From DAMCAP01 sp964370205 (GTDB taxonomy: Bacteria > Bacillota > Clostridia > Oscillospirales > Ruminococcaceae): DNA of 64,000 nucleotides. The DNA is taken from NCBI GenBank assembly GCA_964370205.1, contig CAYJIK010000002.1, forward strand, positions 1-64,000, in the 5' to 3' direction. Shown piece by piece: positions 25,681 to 34,610 of this stretch (within the stretch, counting starts at the first letter, position 1; each line of letters opens with the position of its first letter). Below the pieces are notes generated by a model. The model did no database searches. It was not told where the DNA came from and saw nothing but the letters and a program-made list of their open reading frames with translations. Both the position numbers and the translations under genes were made by a program.

Positions 25681-25826
25681 GATGGCAAAACAGGCACAGT
25701 CCGGGCAGTAGCCATCTGCCCAAGGGGCAGAAACAAAACAAGGGTCAGCCTGCGGGCTGACCCTTGTTTTGTTAGTCGGTTCAGAGACCGACATGGCTAC
25801 TGCCCGGACTGTGCCTGTTTGCCATC
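25681..25826 (-). repeat. R1 four-way-junction element, copy B
   Basis: Same architecture as copy A on the opposite strand. Outer stem 25681-25714/25794-25826 (33 bp with one bulged A); arm 3 TCTGCCC/GGGCAGA (25715-25731); central arm of 19 perfect pairs (25732-25750/25755-25773), different in sequence from A; linker 25774; arm 1 GTCGGT/ACCGAC (25775-25792); linker 25793. The block shared with copy A (GGTACCGCAAAGGTTACAG) lies at 25649-25667 on the minus strand. It fills the space between the convergent bioY and ANT(6)-like genes. Confidence 0.9.
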
Positions 25827-25880
25827 GTCCGTCGGGGGATAAACGTAAAGCGTCGCATACACCAACCAAAACCTTTACCG

Positions 25881-26771
25881 TTACCTAAAAATAGAGCGTG
25901 ACACATCACCAAAACCGCCATTTTGTATATCCCGAAGGTAGAGCATGACGTTCTTGCCCTCTGCACTGTCATACTCAAAGCTCTCCTGATGCGCTACACT
26001 CTCCGCAAGCCTTTCAAACAGCTCACACGCAGTAAACACAGCCTTCCAAATCAAACCATAGTCAGCAGACGGATATGTACGTAGAAACATGCTGTACAGT
26101 GTTTCGGGGAGATGCTTTTTATAGTATTTACCCCACATACCAAAAGTAATGGCATACCCATGCTCCATCGCTATGTACCAGTCGACCATCCTTTCCAACT
26201 CCTTGTGGACAGTACTGTAATACATGCGCATAACGTAGCTTAATTGGTCACGTGCAATACCTTTTGCAATGTTGTTAAGACACCACCTAAACTCGTTTAC
26301 ACACCCACGGAAGGTCTGCTCCGTCGGGGGTGTGATGTGATAACCGCTGTCATTCGGTGATGGGATTTCAGGGAGCAGATTATCCTTATCTAAAATCCGT
26401 ACCGTTAAACTGTCAGAAAGGTAATCATCAACCGCAACCGAAATAGCCTTTAGCGTCAGATCAACACGTATTCCGTCAGTAAACAACATCAACCATGCGT
26501 AGGACAACGATGGGTCACAGTCCTTTCCCCACCCAAACTCAGGGGAGTCAGGCTCCTGCACTATCAGTGGATCACCAAAGGCTTTCAGCCATGTTCTATC
26601 AGCAGTGAAAGGGGAGAGGTCACACACCACATAAACAACATCGTAGTCCATATAGTCATCACGAACAACACTCGGGTTGGTACGAGAGCCGTTCATGTAC
26701 ACCGCTCGAATATTTTGATCCTCTAAAGCAATGTCCGTTATCAGCTTCATCATCTGTTTTTCATTACGCAT
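25881..26771 (-). CDS. Aminoglycoside 6-adenylyltransferase (AadE/ANT(6))-like protein
   Basis: 296 residues. Nucleotidyltransferase motif MNGSRTNPS...DDYMDYDVVYVV (about 25-50), which supplies GS and the metal-binding aspartates, then FGWGKDCDPSLSYAWLMLFTDGIRVDLTL with the third acidic residue, and the helical C-terminal domain of the AadE family. It would transfer AMP to streptomycin-type drugs if functional. Chromosomal Clostridia homologues are not always resistance genes. Its stop lies 55 bases from R1 copy B. ATG 26771 has a weak GGGGAAGG site. Confidence 0.8.
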   Translation of the reverse strand: MRNEKQMMKLITDIALEDQNIRAVYMNGSRTNPSVVRDDYMDYDVVYVVCDLSPFTADRTWLKAFGDPLIVQEPDSPEFGWGKDCDPSLSYAWLMLFTDGIRVDLTLKAISVAVDDYLSDSLTVRILDKDNLLPEIPSPNDSGYHITPPTEQTFRGCVNEFRWCLNNIAKGIARDQLSYVMRMYYSTVHKELERMVDWYIAMEHGYAITFGMWGKYYKKHLPETLYSMFLRTYPSADYGLIWKAVFTACELFERLAESVAHQESFEYDSAEGKNVMLYLRDIQNGGFGDVSRSIFR

Positions 26772-26861
26772 AAAACAAAAGTCACCTTCCCCTCATTTAA
26801 AAAAACAGGCGCTACCGTCTAATCCAACGACAGCACCTGCTAAATACAGTTTACATTACAA

Positions 26862-28387
26862 TTACATCGCAAAAGCCTGAACAGCCAAAAACGCCCCCAA
26901 ACTAAGCGCCGCCATCAGTAAAAGGATATATAGGTCATGCGGATTATACTTCTCTTCAAAATACCAAATGATTGGTACAACAACGACTATCGCAGCAAGT
27001 GTGATTATAGGGCTAAAGCCATAACCTTCCGCAATATTGGATGACTCAACAGCCATGGATATAGATGTGGAAACAAGCATCCCACAGATGACAGGGAGGA
27101 TATAACGCTTGAGATTATTAACAAGTGGCGATTCTTTAATGCTGTCATACACGCTCATTACAAGTATTGAAACCGCTGAGCATGACCCCACCGCTAATGA
27201 CGTAACTGCGGCAGCCGTCAACAAGCCGACAACTCCGCCCTTGGCAAACAGATAACCGATACCTGCAACAACTTTCAAAAGTATAGGTCCCGGCATAGAA
27301 TTGGCGACAGGCACTATCTGTGAATAGAACAGTTCCGAGTCCACAAGCCCTGTCTGGACAAAAAATCCGTCCGCCACTGATATGTAAGCCGCTCCACCCC
27401 CGAACGATGTCAAGGTGGACAGTGCCACATCAGCGGAAAATCCAACAACTTCGTTTGACACCAGACCAAAAGCTAAAAGTGCTCCTATCATCAAAATCGG
27501 TGCGAACACAAAAATGATCGCAGTTATAATAATAGGTCTAGGGAAATAGAGTTTACCCCTTGGACGATCCTTATCACGTCTAAAGCGGTAGGCGACTGCC
27601 ACTAAAACCACCATCAAAATCGCTATGTAGCTTTTAAGATGCGTGACATCTATGTATGTAGCATAATCTCCGGACAAAAACGAATAGCAGAGCACCAACA
27701 CGCCCACACCGACAGATTCGGCAAAGTTACGAACCTTATCCACCATTACGATTGCAAAGAAGGAAATAACCATAAGGTCAATAGTTGCGATATTAAAAAT
27801 TGGCACTTCAAAGAGTAACCCCTTTAACCCGAATATACCCAGCAAAGACCGTATCTCACCACCGAAGGTGAGCAAAAGTGACAACAAACAGAGCGTAATT
27901 GTTATACTCAACCTGCCTGATTTTACCGTTTTATAGACATAATAGGAGAGAAGGTATATAATAAAAGCCGTGATACCCACCGAAGCATAGCTTAAATAGG
28001 AAATCGCTTGCGATCCCATAACAGCAAAAAGCGACGTGATCAGCACCGTCAAAAGTGCACCCGGTAGCGCAACACCCACAGCCCCACCAATCCGGCCGCG
28101 GGGGGCGGCGGGGGGCGGGCCGGGGGGGGGGNNNNNNNNNNTGCAACGCCCGTGGCGCCACTGATAGCCCCCCAAATACCCCCCATCTGGTATCCGCAAG
28201 TCGCCCCCAACTTAACAGGAAGTGCCCCGGGGGTGATGTTAGCTATAACAGTGTGCTTTAGGTATTCGTCACTCGTAATACCTCTACCGACGATTATCTT
28301 CTCCACCACGGGGATAAAAGCGCTCCCCCCTGCAAAACCTATAGTGCCTGCTTTAAGAAACCATAAAAATGCCTTGAGTGCATTCAT
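26862..28387 (-). CDS. Chromate transporter family protein, interrupted by an assembly gap
   Basis: Two reading frames together form one long ChrA-type transporter: the N-terminal part (28387 to about 28142) with AGTIGFAGGSAFIPVVEK and TPGALPVKLGATCGYQ, and the C-terminal part (about 28091 to 26862) with the second half-repeat TSFGGGAAYISVADGFFV and NSMPGPILLKVVAGIGYL. The frame changes across a gap of 10 N flanked by a pure G/C run, so the break is almost certainly assembly error. About 10-12 membrane helices. Family members exchange chromate/sulfate or have other anion substrates. Confidence 0.75.
28092..28141. other. Assembly gap: pure G/C run followed by 10 N
   Basis: From 28092 the sequence contains only G and C for about 40 bases and then ten N. 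The surroundings are of ordinary composition and the transporter frame breaks here. It looks like a sequencing or gap-filling artefact. Confidence 0.9.
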
Positions 28388-28605
28388 CGCATTACCAGCC
28401 TTTCACATAGGAGTATAGTAAGTTGCTAAGCACCAAGAAATCTCCGTTAGGTAACGAAGAAACATTTAATAATGAAGTTGTATGCCTTAGCATACGAATA
28501 CTAACACAGCTAACTAAAAGCGTCAAGTGAAAGTGTCGGTTTTTCTGAAAAAACAGCCTGTACGCCACCATTATAAATCAGCCAAACACATGAGAAAACA
28601 GTTTA

Positions 28606-29442
28606 TCAATCCATCAACATGACTATCTCCTCCCTTGAAAGTCTAGGATAAAGGGCGACGTTTATACCCTTCGCAAGTATAGACGCACCTTTATACGCCA
28701 GTGTGTCAATATCTTTAGGTGTGACAATAAACGGCTGTACCTCCGAAGCGGTTTTACCTGTAAGGTCGTACACCATGGTAGAAGCATCTATTACAGTGGG
28801 TATGCCTATAGATATCACAGGCACTCCAAGCGTTGCATGAGAAAGTTCCTTCCTACCCCCGGCAATACCCGAGCCCGGAGAGATGCCGCAGGTCGCTAGC
28901 TGGACAGTCGTACAAAGCCTCCCCATCGAGCGAGCGGTAAATGCGTCCACCACAACCACCGCTGTTGGCGAAGTTGCCTTTACCACCGACTGAACAATGG
29001 TAGCGCTCTCGATACCGGTTTCACCGAGCACGCCGGGGGAGAGGGTGCTCACAGCCCGTATGCCTTCAAGCCCTATAGCCTTCACAGTGTCACTATCCAA
29101 ATGGCGAGTAGCGATTATGCCATTAGCTGTCCTAGGACCGATGACATCAGACGTGATTGCGCTATTGCCCAGCCCCACAACCATAACCTCACCACTTGGT
29201 AGGAGCTTCCCGAGTGTTTCGCCTATGGCGCTGATGTAATCGCTTTCGCTAACATTGAAATTTCCCTCATAGGTGTAATACACACCCTTTGCTCTCCCGA
29301 GGCGTTTCGACGCTTGGTCAGTTTCAATTTTAACAAGGGTGCAGTCAAGGGTGCCGTGCTTAAAAGTTTCGACGAACACTCCTTCAGGAAGTTTGCCATC
29401 AGCGGTATCGGCTGACTCAATTGCTAAATCTGTACGTCTGTT
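28606..29442 (-). CDS. gpr: Germination protease GPR
   Basis: Peptidase of family A25 that degrades the small acid-soluble spore proteins at germination. It is made as an inactive zymogen in the forespore and self-processed. 278 residues; the N-terminal MNRRTDLAIES carries the RTDLA-E motif of the propeptide cleavage site, and VVGLGNSAITSDVIGP is the family core. ATG 29442 is taken; the upstream in-frame ATG is in a partial R3-like GAGAGGAATGGTCATAATC string. Divergent from rpsT, the same neighbourhood as in Bacillus. Confidence 0.93.
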   Translation of the reverse strand, partial: NRRTDLAIESADTADGKLPEGVFVETFKHGTLDCTLVKIETDQASKRLGRAKGVYYTYEGNFNVSESDYISAIGETLGKLLPSGEVMVVGLGNSAITSDVIGPRTANGIIATRHLDSDTVKAIGLEGIRAVSTLSPGVLGETGIESATIVQSVVKATSPTAVVVVDAFTARSMGRLCTTVQLATCGISPGSGIAGGRKELSHATLGVPVISIGIPTVIDASTMVYDLTGKTASEVQPFIVTPKDIDTLAYKGASILAKGINVALYPRLSREEIVMLMD

Positions 29443-29491
29443 CATGATTATGACCATTCCTCTCTATTTTTGTGTGATTTTTTCTTGTGTA

Positions 29492-29520
29492 TAGTTTGAT
29501 AACACAAAATCGGCTATACA
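29492..29520 (-). promoter_or_regulatory. Forespore (sigma-G/F-like) promoter of gpr
   Basis: Minus strand: TGTATA (29520-29515), 16 bases, CAAACTA (29498-29492), close to TGAATA/CATACTA. The same -10 word occurs before the spoVA operon. Confidence 0.5.
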
Positions 29521-29665
29521 GAAAAGCGCAAAACAGCGATCTATAAAAGATTTTTCTAACTTAAACAAAATTTTCAAAAATTACTGTACAAATATGATAA
29601 GGTGTGTTATTATAACTCATGCGAGTAGCAACTCGGTAAAAAATATATTTTTTTGCATAATAGTG

Positions 29666-29694
29666 TTGATTTTCACTTAAAATAGTGGTATGAT
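29666..29694 (+). promoter_or_regulatory. Promoter of rpsT
   Basis: TTGATT (29666-29671), 17 bases, TATGAT (29689-29694). Confidence 0.65.
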
Positions 29695-29727
29695 AACATT
29701 TAGCGAATGTGTGTGAGGAGGTGAACC

Positions 29728-29988
29728 ATGGCAAACATTAAATCCGCGAAGAAGAGAGTCAAGGTTACAGCAGCTAAGACTTTGAGAAACAAGGCGCATA
29801 GATCTGAACTGAGAACAGTTATAAAGAAGGGCGTAACCGCCATCTCCACAGGCACAGACAGCGCTGAAGCCGTAAAGCTGGCAATCAAGAAGATTGACCA
29901 AGCTGTTTCTAAGGGTATTCTGCATAAGAATACAGCGGCTAGAAAGAAGTCCGCACTGGTTAGAAAGCTGAATGCATCTGCAGTGTAA
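29728..29988 (+). CDS. rpsT: 30S ribosomal protein S20
   Basis: 86 residues, strongly basic, with the family start MANIKSAKKRV and the KKGILHKNTAARKKSAL-type C-terminus (here SKGILHKNTAARKKSALVRK split). It binds 16S rRNA in the small subunit. Strong GAGGAGGTG site before ATG 29728. Monocistronic, with its own promoter and a strong terminator; divergent from gpr. Confidence 0.97.
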   Translation: MANIKSAKKRVKVTAAKTLRNKAHRSELRTVIKKGVTAISTGTDSAEAVKLAIKKIDQAVSKGILHKNTAARKKSALVRKLNASAV

Positions 29989-30003
29989 AAGTTAGCTACA
30001 TTT

Positions 30004-30034
30004 ACCGCCTTCCCTTATGGGAGGGCGGTTTTGT
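30004..30034 (+). terminator. Terminator between rpsT and spoVAE
   Basis: Stem ACCGCCTTCCC/GGGAGGGCGGT (30004-30014/30019-30029), loop TTAT, then TTTTGTGTTTT. It may serve both converging transcripts. Confidence 0.88.
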
Positions 30035-30037
30035 GTT

Positions 30038-30406
30038 TTATGACTTATCCCCACTTTTAAACAGCAGAGCAACAGTGAGCCCAAAGAACATAGCGGCGGT
30101 TATACCGGCGGACGAAGCAGTCATCCCTCCTGACAGTACCCCGAGTACGCCACTTTCTTGAACAGCCTCCTTTACTCCCTTAGCGAGTACTGCACCAAAA
30201 CCCGTAAGAGGAACTGTCGCCCCAGCCCCTGCAAACTCTATAAGCGGCTGATACACCCCAAGCGCACCGAGCACTACACCTGTCACCACGTAACCCACAA
30301 GTATTCGAGCAGGGGTTAGTTTGGTGTAGTCTATAAGGATTTGCCCTATGGCACATAGCGTTCCACCGACTAAAAACACCTTAAGATACTCCAAAAAGAT
30401 ATCCAT
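30038..30406 (-). CDS. spoVAE: Stage V sporulation protein AE
   Basis: Small membrane protein of the SpoVA complex, which moves dipicolinic acid into the forespore and out at germination. 122 residues, four hydrophobic segments, family core GGTLCAIGQILIDYTKLTPA and AGAGATVPLTGFG. Last gene of spoVAC-AD-AE; 21 bases after spoVAD. RBS GGAAAGG. It corresponds to the shorter SpoVAEb type of Bacillus. Confidence 0.93.
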   Translation of the reverse strand: MDIFLEYLKVFLVGGTLCAIGQILIDYTKLTPARILVGYVVTGVVLGALGVYQPLIEFAGAGATVPLTGFGAVLAKGVKEAVQESGVLGVLSGGMTASSAGITAAMFFGLTVALLFKSGDKS

Positions 30407-30427
30407 AGTAATCGCCTTTCCACTGTT

Positions 30428-31444
30428 TTAGTGTTCTGTATTTGAGAGATGAATAAGATGCGAGATGCCCGGGATGGACTCTCCTTGTTGCACCGTGGTG
30501 GTGGAGAGTAGAGCGCCTGTAGCCAAAAACAGGACATTGCTAAGGCTGTTATCTCGAATCTTTGGCAGTATATACGAGCAGAGCACCGACGAAGAACAGC
30601 CGGCGCCCGAACCGCCTGCGTGGACATCCTGCGTCTGCCTGTCATAGATAAGCAGACCACAGTCCGAGTGCTTTGACGCTATGTCATAGCCGCTTTTGCT
30701 CATCAGCTCATATAGTATCCCACTGCCGACATAACCGAGGTCACCCGTGAGTATCATGTCGTAATTATCCCCGTTTGTCATAGTGTCGGCGAAAAAGCTA
30801 CATAGTGTCTGCGCTGCTGCAGGTGCCATGGCTGCACCCATGTTGTTAGCATCTTTTATACCGAGGTCGGCAATTCTCCCCGGTGTTACAGCACGGACAA
30901 ACGGCGGTTGCTTGCTGTTCGTAATTATCATTGCGCCACCTGCTGTGGCTGTCCACTGGGAAGTGGGTGTGCGCTGACCGCCGTACTCTAGCGGAAAACG
31001 AAACTGACGCTCTGCCGAACAAAAGTGCGATGACGTCACAGCGGCGACAGTGGACATCGCCCCACTGTCTACAAGCAACGTCGACAACAGCATTGCCTCG
31101 GAAATAGTCGAGCAAGCGGAGTACAATCCAAGCAGCGGCGCACCCATTTCACGCAGTCCGAACGTAGTCCCTGTACACTGGTTTAAAAGGTCACCTGCAA
31201 AGATAACCTCAAGCTCTTCGGGGGACATTTTAGCTTTTGCAAGCGCCTTATTAAGAGCGTCCTTTTGTATACGGCTCTCTGCCTTTTCCCACGTCTTTTC
31301 GCCAAAGGTGGAGTCATCGTTTACTATATCAAAATAGCCGGCAAGTGGCCCTTCTGCCTCCTTTTTAGACGCAACAGAGGCCCATTCAAGCACACTGGGC
31401 GGTGAATTCATAATATAGGTGTAGTAACCAACCTTTTTAGCCAT
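30428..31444 (-). CDS. spoVAD: Stage V sporulation protein AD
   Basis: 338 residues of thiolase-like fold. SpoVAD is the SpoVA subunit that binds dipicolinic acid on the spore inner membrane. Family stretches: STFGEKTWEKAES, LYSACSTISEAM, SSHFCSAERQFRFPLEYGGQRTP (split) and GGSGAGCSSSVL. ATG 31444 with TAGGAGG. Middle gene of the operon, 12 bases after spoVAC. Confidence 0.95.
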   Translation of the reverse strand: MAKKVGYYTYIMNSPPSVLEWASVASKKEAEGPLAGYFDIVNDDSTFGEKTWEKAESRIQKDALNKALAKAKMSPEELEVIFAGDLLNQCTGTTFGLREMGAPLLGLYSACSTISEAMLLSTLLVDSGAMSTVAAVTSSHFCSAERQFRFPLEYGGQRTPTSQWTATAGGAMIITNSKQPPFVRAVTPGRIADLGIKDANNMGAAMAPAAAQTLCSFFADTMTNGDNYDMILTGDLGYVGSGILYELMSKSGYDIASKHSDCGLLIYDRQTQDVHAGGSGAGCSSSVLCSYILPKIRDNSLSNVLFLATGALLSTTTVQQGESIPGISHLIHLSNTEH

Positions 31445-31456
31445 GCAAGATACCTC

Positions 31457-31903
31457 CTAAAAAGCCTCAAACAGTAGCAGTATCAGACCATAAACTACAC
31501 TCGCCCCGATACCGTAAACCAACACAGGCCCTGCTATAACAAACATCTTAGCACCCACCCCGAGTATAAGCCCCTCGGTCTTAAACTCCAGAGCAGGGGA
31601 GGCGACAGCGTTTGCAAAGCCTGTTATCGGCACAAGCGTCCCTGCTCCTGCGTGTTTTGCCAGTTTGTCATACACGTTTAGCCCAGTAAGCAAAGCCGCA
31701 ATAAAGACAAGCGTCACCGAAGCAAGTGTGGAACTTTCGGTTTTGTCATAACCAACAGCAGTATAGACATTTATAAACAACTGCCCCACCATGCAAATCA
31801 CACCTCCAACGAAGAACGCTTTTGGTATATTCATATAGCTTTTGGAGTTGGGCGAGTGCTTTTTTGATAGAGCGTCGTATTCCTTTTTTGTCATGTTTGT
31901 CAT
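31457..31903 (-). CDS. spoVAC: Stage V sporulation protein AC
   Basis: Membrane subunit of the dipicolinic-acid channel; in Bacillus it behaves as a mechanosensitive channel. 148 residues with four to five hydrophobic segments, MNIPKAFFVGGVICMVGQLF and GAGTLVPITGFANAVASPALEFKTEG-type core (split). ATG 31903 is chosen because AAGGAGG is well placed; the frame stays open 14 codons upstream through an R3-like AATGGTTATTATG string. First gene of the operon. Confidence 0.93.
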   Translation of the reverse strand: MTNMTKKEYDALSKKHSPNSKSYMNIPKAFFVGGVICMVGQLFINVYTAVGYDKTESSTLASVTLVFIAALLTGLNVYDKLAKHAGAGTLVPITGFANAVASPALEFKTEGLILGVGAKMFVIAGPVLVYGIGASVVYGLILLLFEAF

Positions 31904-31962
31904 AAGAGCCTCCTTGAAAGGAAGTAGCGCATTCATAATAACCATTGAATACAGTATGAGGT

Positions 31963-31992
31963 TAGTTTGCCGTTTGGATGGTTTATTATACG
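31963..31992 (-). promoter_or_regulatory. Forespore (sigma-G/F-like) promoter of spoVAC-AD-AE
   Basis: Minus strand: CGTATA (31992-31987), 17 bases, CAAACTA (31969-31963), the same -10 as gpr. Confidence 0.5.
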
Positions 31993-32095
31993 GTAGAAAA
32001 TTTTACTGTTGTTTGGGCAAAGAGAATGTTGCACAAGTTTAATCTTAAACAATCACTAGGGTATATAGTGTAAAAAACTTCAATTTGCCAAAAAA

Positions 32096-32175
32096 ATGTA
32101 GGAGCGTTCCTATGTGACCGCCCAAAACTTTGGAATTACCATTTGTTTCGGGTGAACGCATAGGGCGCCCCTACG
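32096..32175. repeat. R2 palindrome
   Basis: ATGTAGGAGCG...CCTATGTG near 32096-32116 pairs with CGCATAGG...CGCCCCTACG near 32157-32175; the loop region is about 40 bases. It lies in the 323-base gap before spoVAC; apart from this and the spoVA promoter nothing else is seen there. Confidence 0.7.
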
Positions 32176-32226
32176 TCTATTACAATATAGTAAAGGTATC
32201 GTGATTTAATAACTCAATTTCTTTTC

Positions 32227-32721
32227 CTAGTCGGTCGCCTTTTCGCTCTTTTTAATAGCATATTCACGACAAAGTATGCTATACACTCCACCCTCGGTTT
32301 GCTGTTGATACAGGTGGTATTCGTCCAGTGTGCGGTATAGCCTGTTGATAGGTTCTCGGTAGTTTAAGATGTCGTGTTCATCGTCCGCTTGGTAGTCGTA
32401 ATCGCCATGGTACAGAAAGCTTTCCTTTCGCTCTTGAAACAGCTTCTCAACCATCTCCTTTTTCTTAGCGAGGTCATAAATCTCGTAAAAGCCACATAGC
32501 TCGGCACCGATACAGTTCATAAAGTAGTTCACTGCAAAATCAATGGACAGCACATCAGTGAAGGTGATTTTTGCATCTATCGAACTGCCATCGTCATCAT
32601 AATCGTAGTAGCTTATGTCAAACTCTACTACAGTTCTGTTGTACTGTGGGAAAACTCGAAGCGAGGGAAGAGAACCGTCAAAGGTTTTGAGTAGTAGCTT
32701 GGAATTAGTAGGTTTTGGCAT
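32227..32721 (-). CDS. Conserved hypothetical protein
   Basis: 164 residues, soluble, acidic and rich in Tyr and Asp (FDISYYDYDDDGSS near 34-47; a second Tyr/Asp-rich stretch near 105). No motif I recognise. Start ATG 32721 behind GAGGAG. It stands downstream of the DUF2828 gene on the same strand with about 90 bases between, so it may be part of that transcript. Function unknown. Confidence 0.65.
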   Translation of the reverse strand: MPKPTNSKLLLKTFDGSLPSLRVFPQYNRTVVEFDISYYDYDDDGSSIDAKITFTDVLSIDFAVNYFMNCIGAELCGFYEIYDLAKKKEMVEKLFQERKESFLYHGDYDYQADDEHDILNYREPINRLYRTLDEYHLYQQQTEGGVYSILCREYAIKKSEKATD

Positions 32722-32812
32722 GATACGCTCCTCATTTTAAAGATGGTTTTGTAAAAAAAAGGTAGATAAACAGTGTAAAGCATTTTGACATTACAGCCGA
32801 TGTTTACAGGGG

Positions 32813-34285
32813 TTATGCGGTAATGTGTTGATAACGGGGAGAACTTAGCGTCTTTAGCATAAATTTGTAAGGAGTTGCGTCTTTGTCTATTGCAAGTGAG
32901 AAAACAGTGGGGCTTGCGCCGCTTATCAGCATGACACCTTGCTCATTTTTTGTGACCGGTTGCTGCATATTCCTGCTGTTTACGTTCCAGAACACTATAC
33001 GTGGCAGTGCGTAACCATTTGCTTCGTACTGTTCTTTGGCGTAGTCGAAATTTGTTATGTCGCTATTGTCACTACATCTGTCAAACTCCATGTCCGATAT
33101 GATGTAAACCGTTTCGGGGAGTTCGCTTTGGGGAAGCTTGTTTGCGATAGCGGTATTTAGAATTAGGTCATACACCGCTTCAATATCGGTGTTCGCTATC
33201 TCGTTGAAGGTCATACAAAACCGTACTTTTTCCGCAATGTTCCTACCCATAATTTCTACAAGTCTTGGTGTCTCGGAGAACGTTATAAAGTGACTTGAAA
33301 ACTTGCCTTTGTTTCGTTCTGCGAAATATATAGCAAGTGACAGTGCTACATCTATTGGCTTAGGAGAACCATCCCGAACATACATAGACCCTGAGCCGTC
33401 CACTACAACAAGCGCATTTGAACCGTCCGTATAGTCGGGGAGGGCATTCCATGTGGTGTCCAGAGAGAGTATGTTGTTTTCTTCCATGGTATGTGCATAG
33501 TCTTTTATTATCGGTGTCACTACGTCATAGGGGTAGAGTGAGCCGGTATTGAGCTTTACTTCACCACTCGCTACGGCGGTCAAGAAAGCTCTGTAACGTT
33601 CTTCGTCTTTGTGGAAAAAAACATCACGGTATTTTAGCATTGCAAGAGAGGGTTGTTTTGAGTAGTCAAACGAAAAGTCTTCTTCACGCAGACGATTTTC
33701 CAGTATGTCAATTTTTCTACGGAGTGATGCAAGAGTTTTACGGTAGGTGGCATAGTCCATACCGAGATGCGCCGCAATCTTTCGAGCGTCCGCCCTTGCA
33801 TCGTCGTTAGACGTGTTCACGGACGGCAACCATTTTGCAAGTAGCGACACACTATCTTCATCACTCTGTAACTTTTTCATATCCTCACGCAACATATCCC
33901 CGATATAGCCAAGCGCTTCCTGTTCACAGGGCGTGCCTAACAAGCTGAGAATGTCATCGTACCTACCAAACTCTGCGATATATTTTAAGTTTTTAAGTAC
34001 AGAAGTTTTTCCTGCGCCTGCAAGATAACCCAGTATCACCCCGAAAACTCTACGCTCGCCTAGACCGCCCCTGATATCTCTTGCGTAGAAAAGAATTTTC
34101 ATGGCAAGGTCGGGGTTTTCTGAGTAAGCCAGGATGAAACGGACAATTATGTCACGGTCATCCGCATGTCTGAGTGCGCCGACTGTGGCGAACAGATCAA
34201 GGCAGTAGCTCTCTGATGTAGCATACGCACGTGCGGCGTTTTCTGTGTATGCTCTGTTTGCGGTTTCTTTTAGAAATTGTAGCAT
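32813..34285 (-). CDS. DUF2828 family protein with C-terminal vWA domain
   Basis: 490 residues. The N-terminal part (about 1-270) is helical and has the family hallmark LFYARDIRGGLGERRVF (66-82). The C-terminal part is a von Willebrand A domain with an intact MIDAS motif D296-G-S298-G-S300, later T and D residues (VYIISDMEFD). Helical solenoid plus vWA is also the layout of TROVE/Ro60 RNA-binding proteins, so an RNA-related role is a reasonable inference but not shown. ATG 34285 is chosen because AAAGGA lies nine bases before it. It has an unusually long structured leader. Confidence 0.75.
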   Translation of the reverse strand: MLQFLKETANRAYTENAARAYATSESYCLDLFATVGALRHADDRDIIVRFILAYSENPDLAMKILFYARDIRGGLGERRVFGVILGYLAGAGKTSVLKNLKYIAEFGRYDDILSLLGTPCEQEALGYIGDMLREDMKKLQSDEDSVSLLAKWLPSVNTSNDDARADARKIAAHLGMDYATYRKTLASLRRKIDILENRLREEDFSFDYSKQPSLAMLKYRDVFFHKDEERYRAFLTAVASGEVKLNTGSLYPYDVVTPIIKDYAHTMEENNILSLDTTWNALPDYTDGSNALVVVDGSGSMYVRDGSPKPIDVALSLAIYFAERNKGKFSSHFITFSETPRLVEIMGRNIAEKVRFCMTFNEIANTDIEAVYDLILNTAIANKLPQSELPETVYIISDMEFDRCSDNSDITNFDYAKEQYEANGYALPRIVFWNVNSRNMQQPVTKNEQGVMLISGASPTVFSLAIDKDATPYKFMLKTLSSPRYQHITA

Positions 34286-34309
34286 AAGTGGCCGTCCTTT
34301 CCAGCGCAA

Positions 34310-34604
34310 AGGCTTTCAAAAATCTCCTAAAACGAATAATGCGGAGGACTCTTTTCCTCCGCAAACGCATAACTAAATTAGTTTTAAACAAGATACATGT
34401 AAGAGTATATAATAAGGCACTAGTCCTTACATATACAATTTGCATCTCAAAGGATGCAGTTTGAGCAGACAGCTCTTTTGGAGCTTCTGCTCGTTTTTGC
34501 GGTGTGCAAATTACAAAGACGTAATAGAGAGACGCTTTCAACGACGCAAAACAGATGCAACCGCCAATCAAATTTATATAAGGGTTGCTGTATGTATCTT
34601 TACA
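34310..34604 (-). ncRNA. Long multi-hairpin leader or embedded small RNA before the DUF2828 gene
   Basis: Minus-strand transcript from about 34604. Successive helices: GCAACC/GGTTGC (near 34590-34559); GTTTTGCG/CGCAAAA (near 34552-34495) enclosing ATTAC/GTAAT; a strong GAGCAGA-AGCTC/GAGCT-TCTGCTC hairpin (34492-34463); TGCATC/GATGCA (near 34456-34441); GTATAT-TAAGG/CCTTA-ATATAC (near 34437-34405); and a terminator-like TGCGGAGG/CCTCCGCA (34363-34340) followed by TTATTCGTTTT. Riboswitch and T-box cores were looked for and not found. It could be a cis-regulatory leader or a separate RNA ending at the last hairpin. Confidence 0.55.
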
Positions 34605-34610
34605 ATTAGC

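Noticed and set aside
34382..34497. Separate plus-strand small RNA with a TATAAT box at about 34409 and a hairpin-T5 end at 34492
   Set aside because: The -35 is poor and the same hairpins are explained by the minus-strand leader, which has a consensus promoter. It cannot be fully excluded without RNA data.
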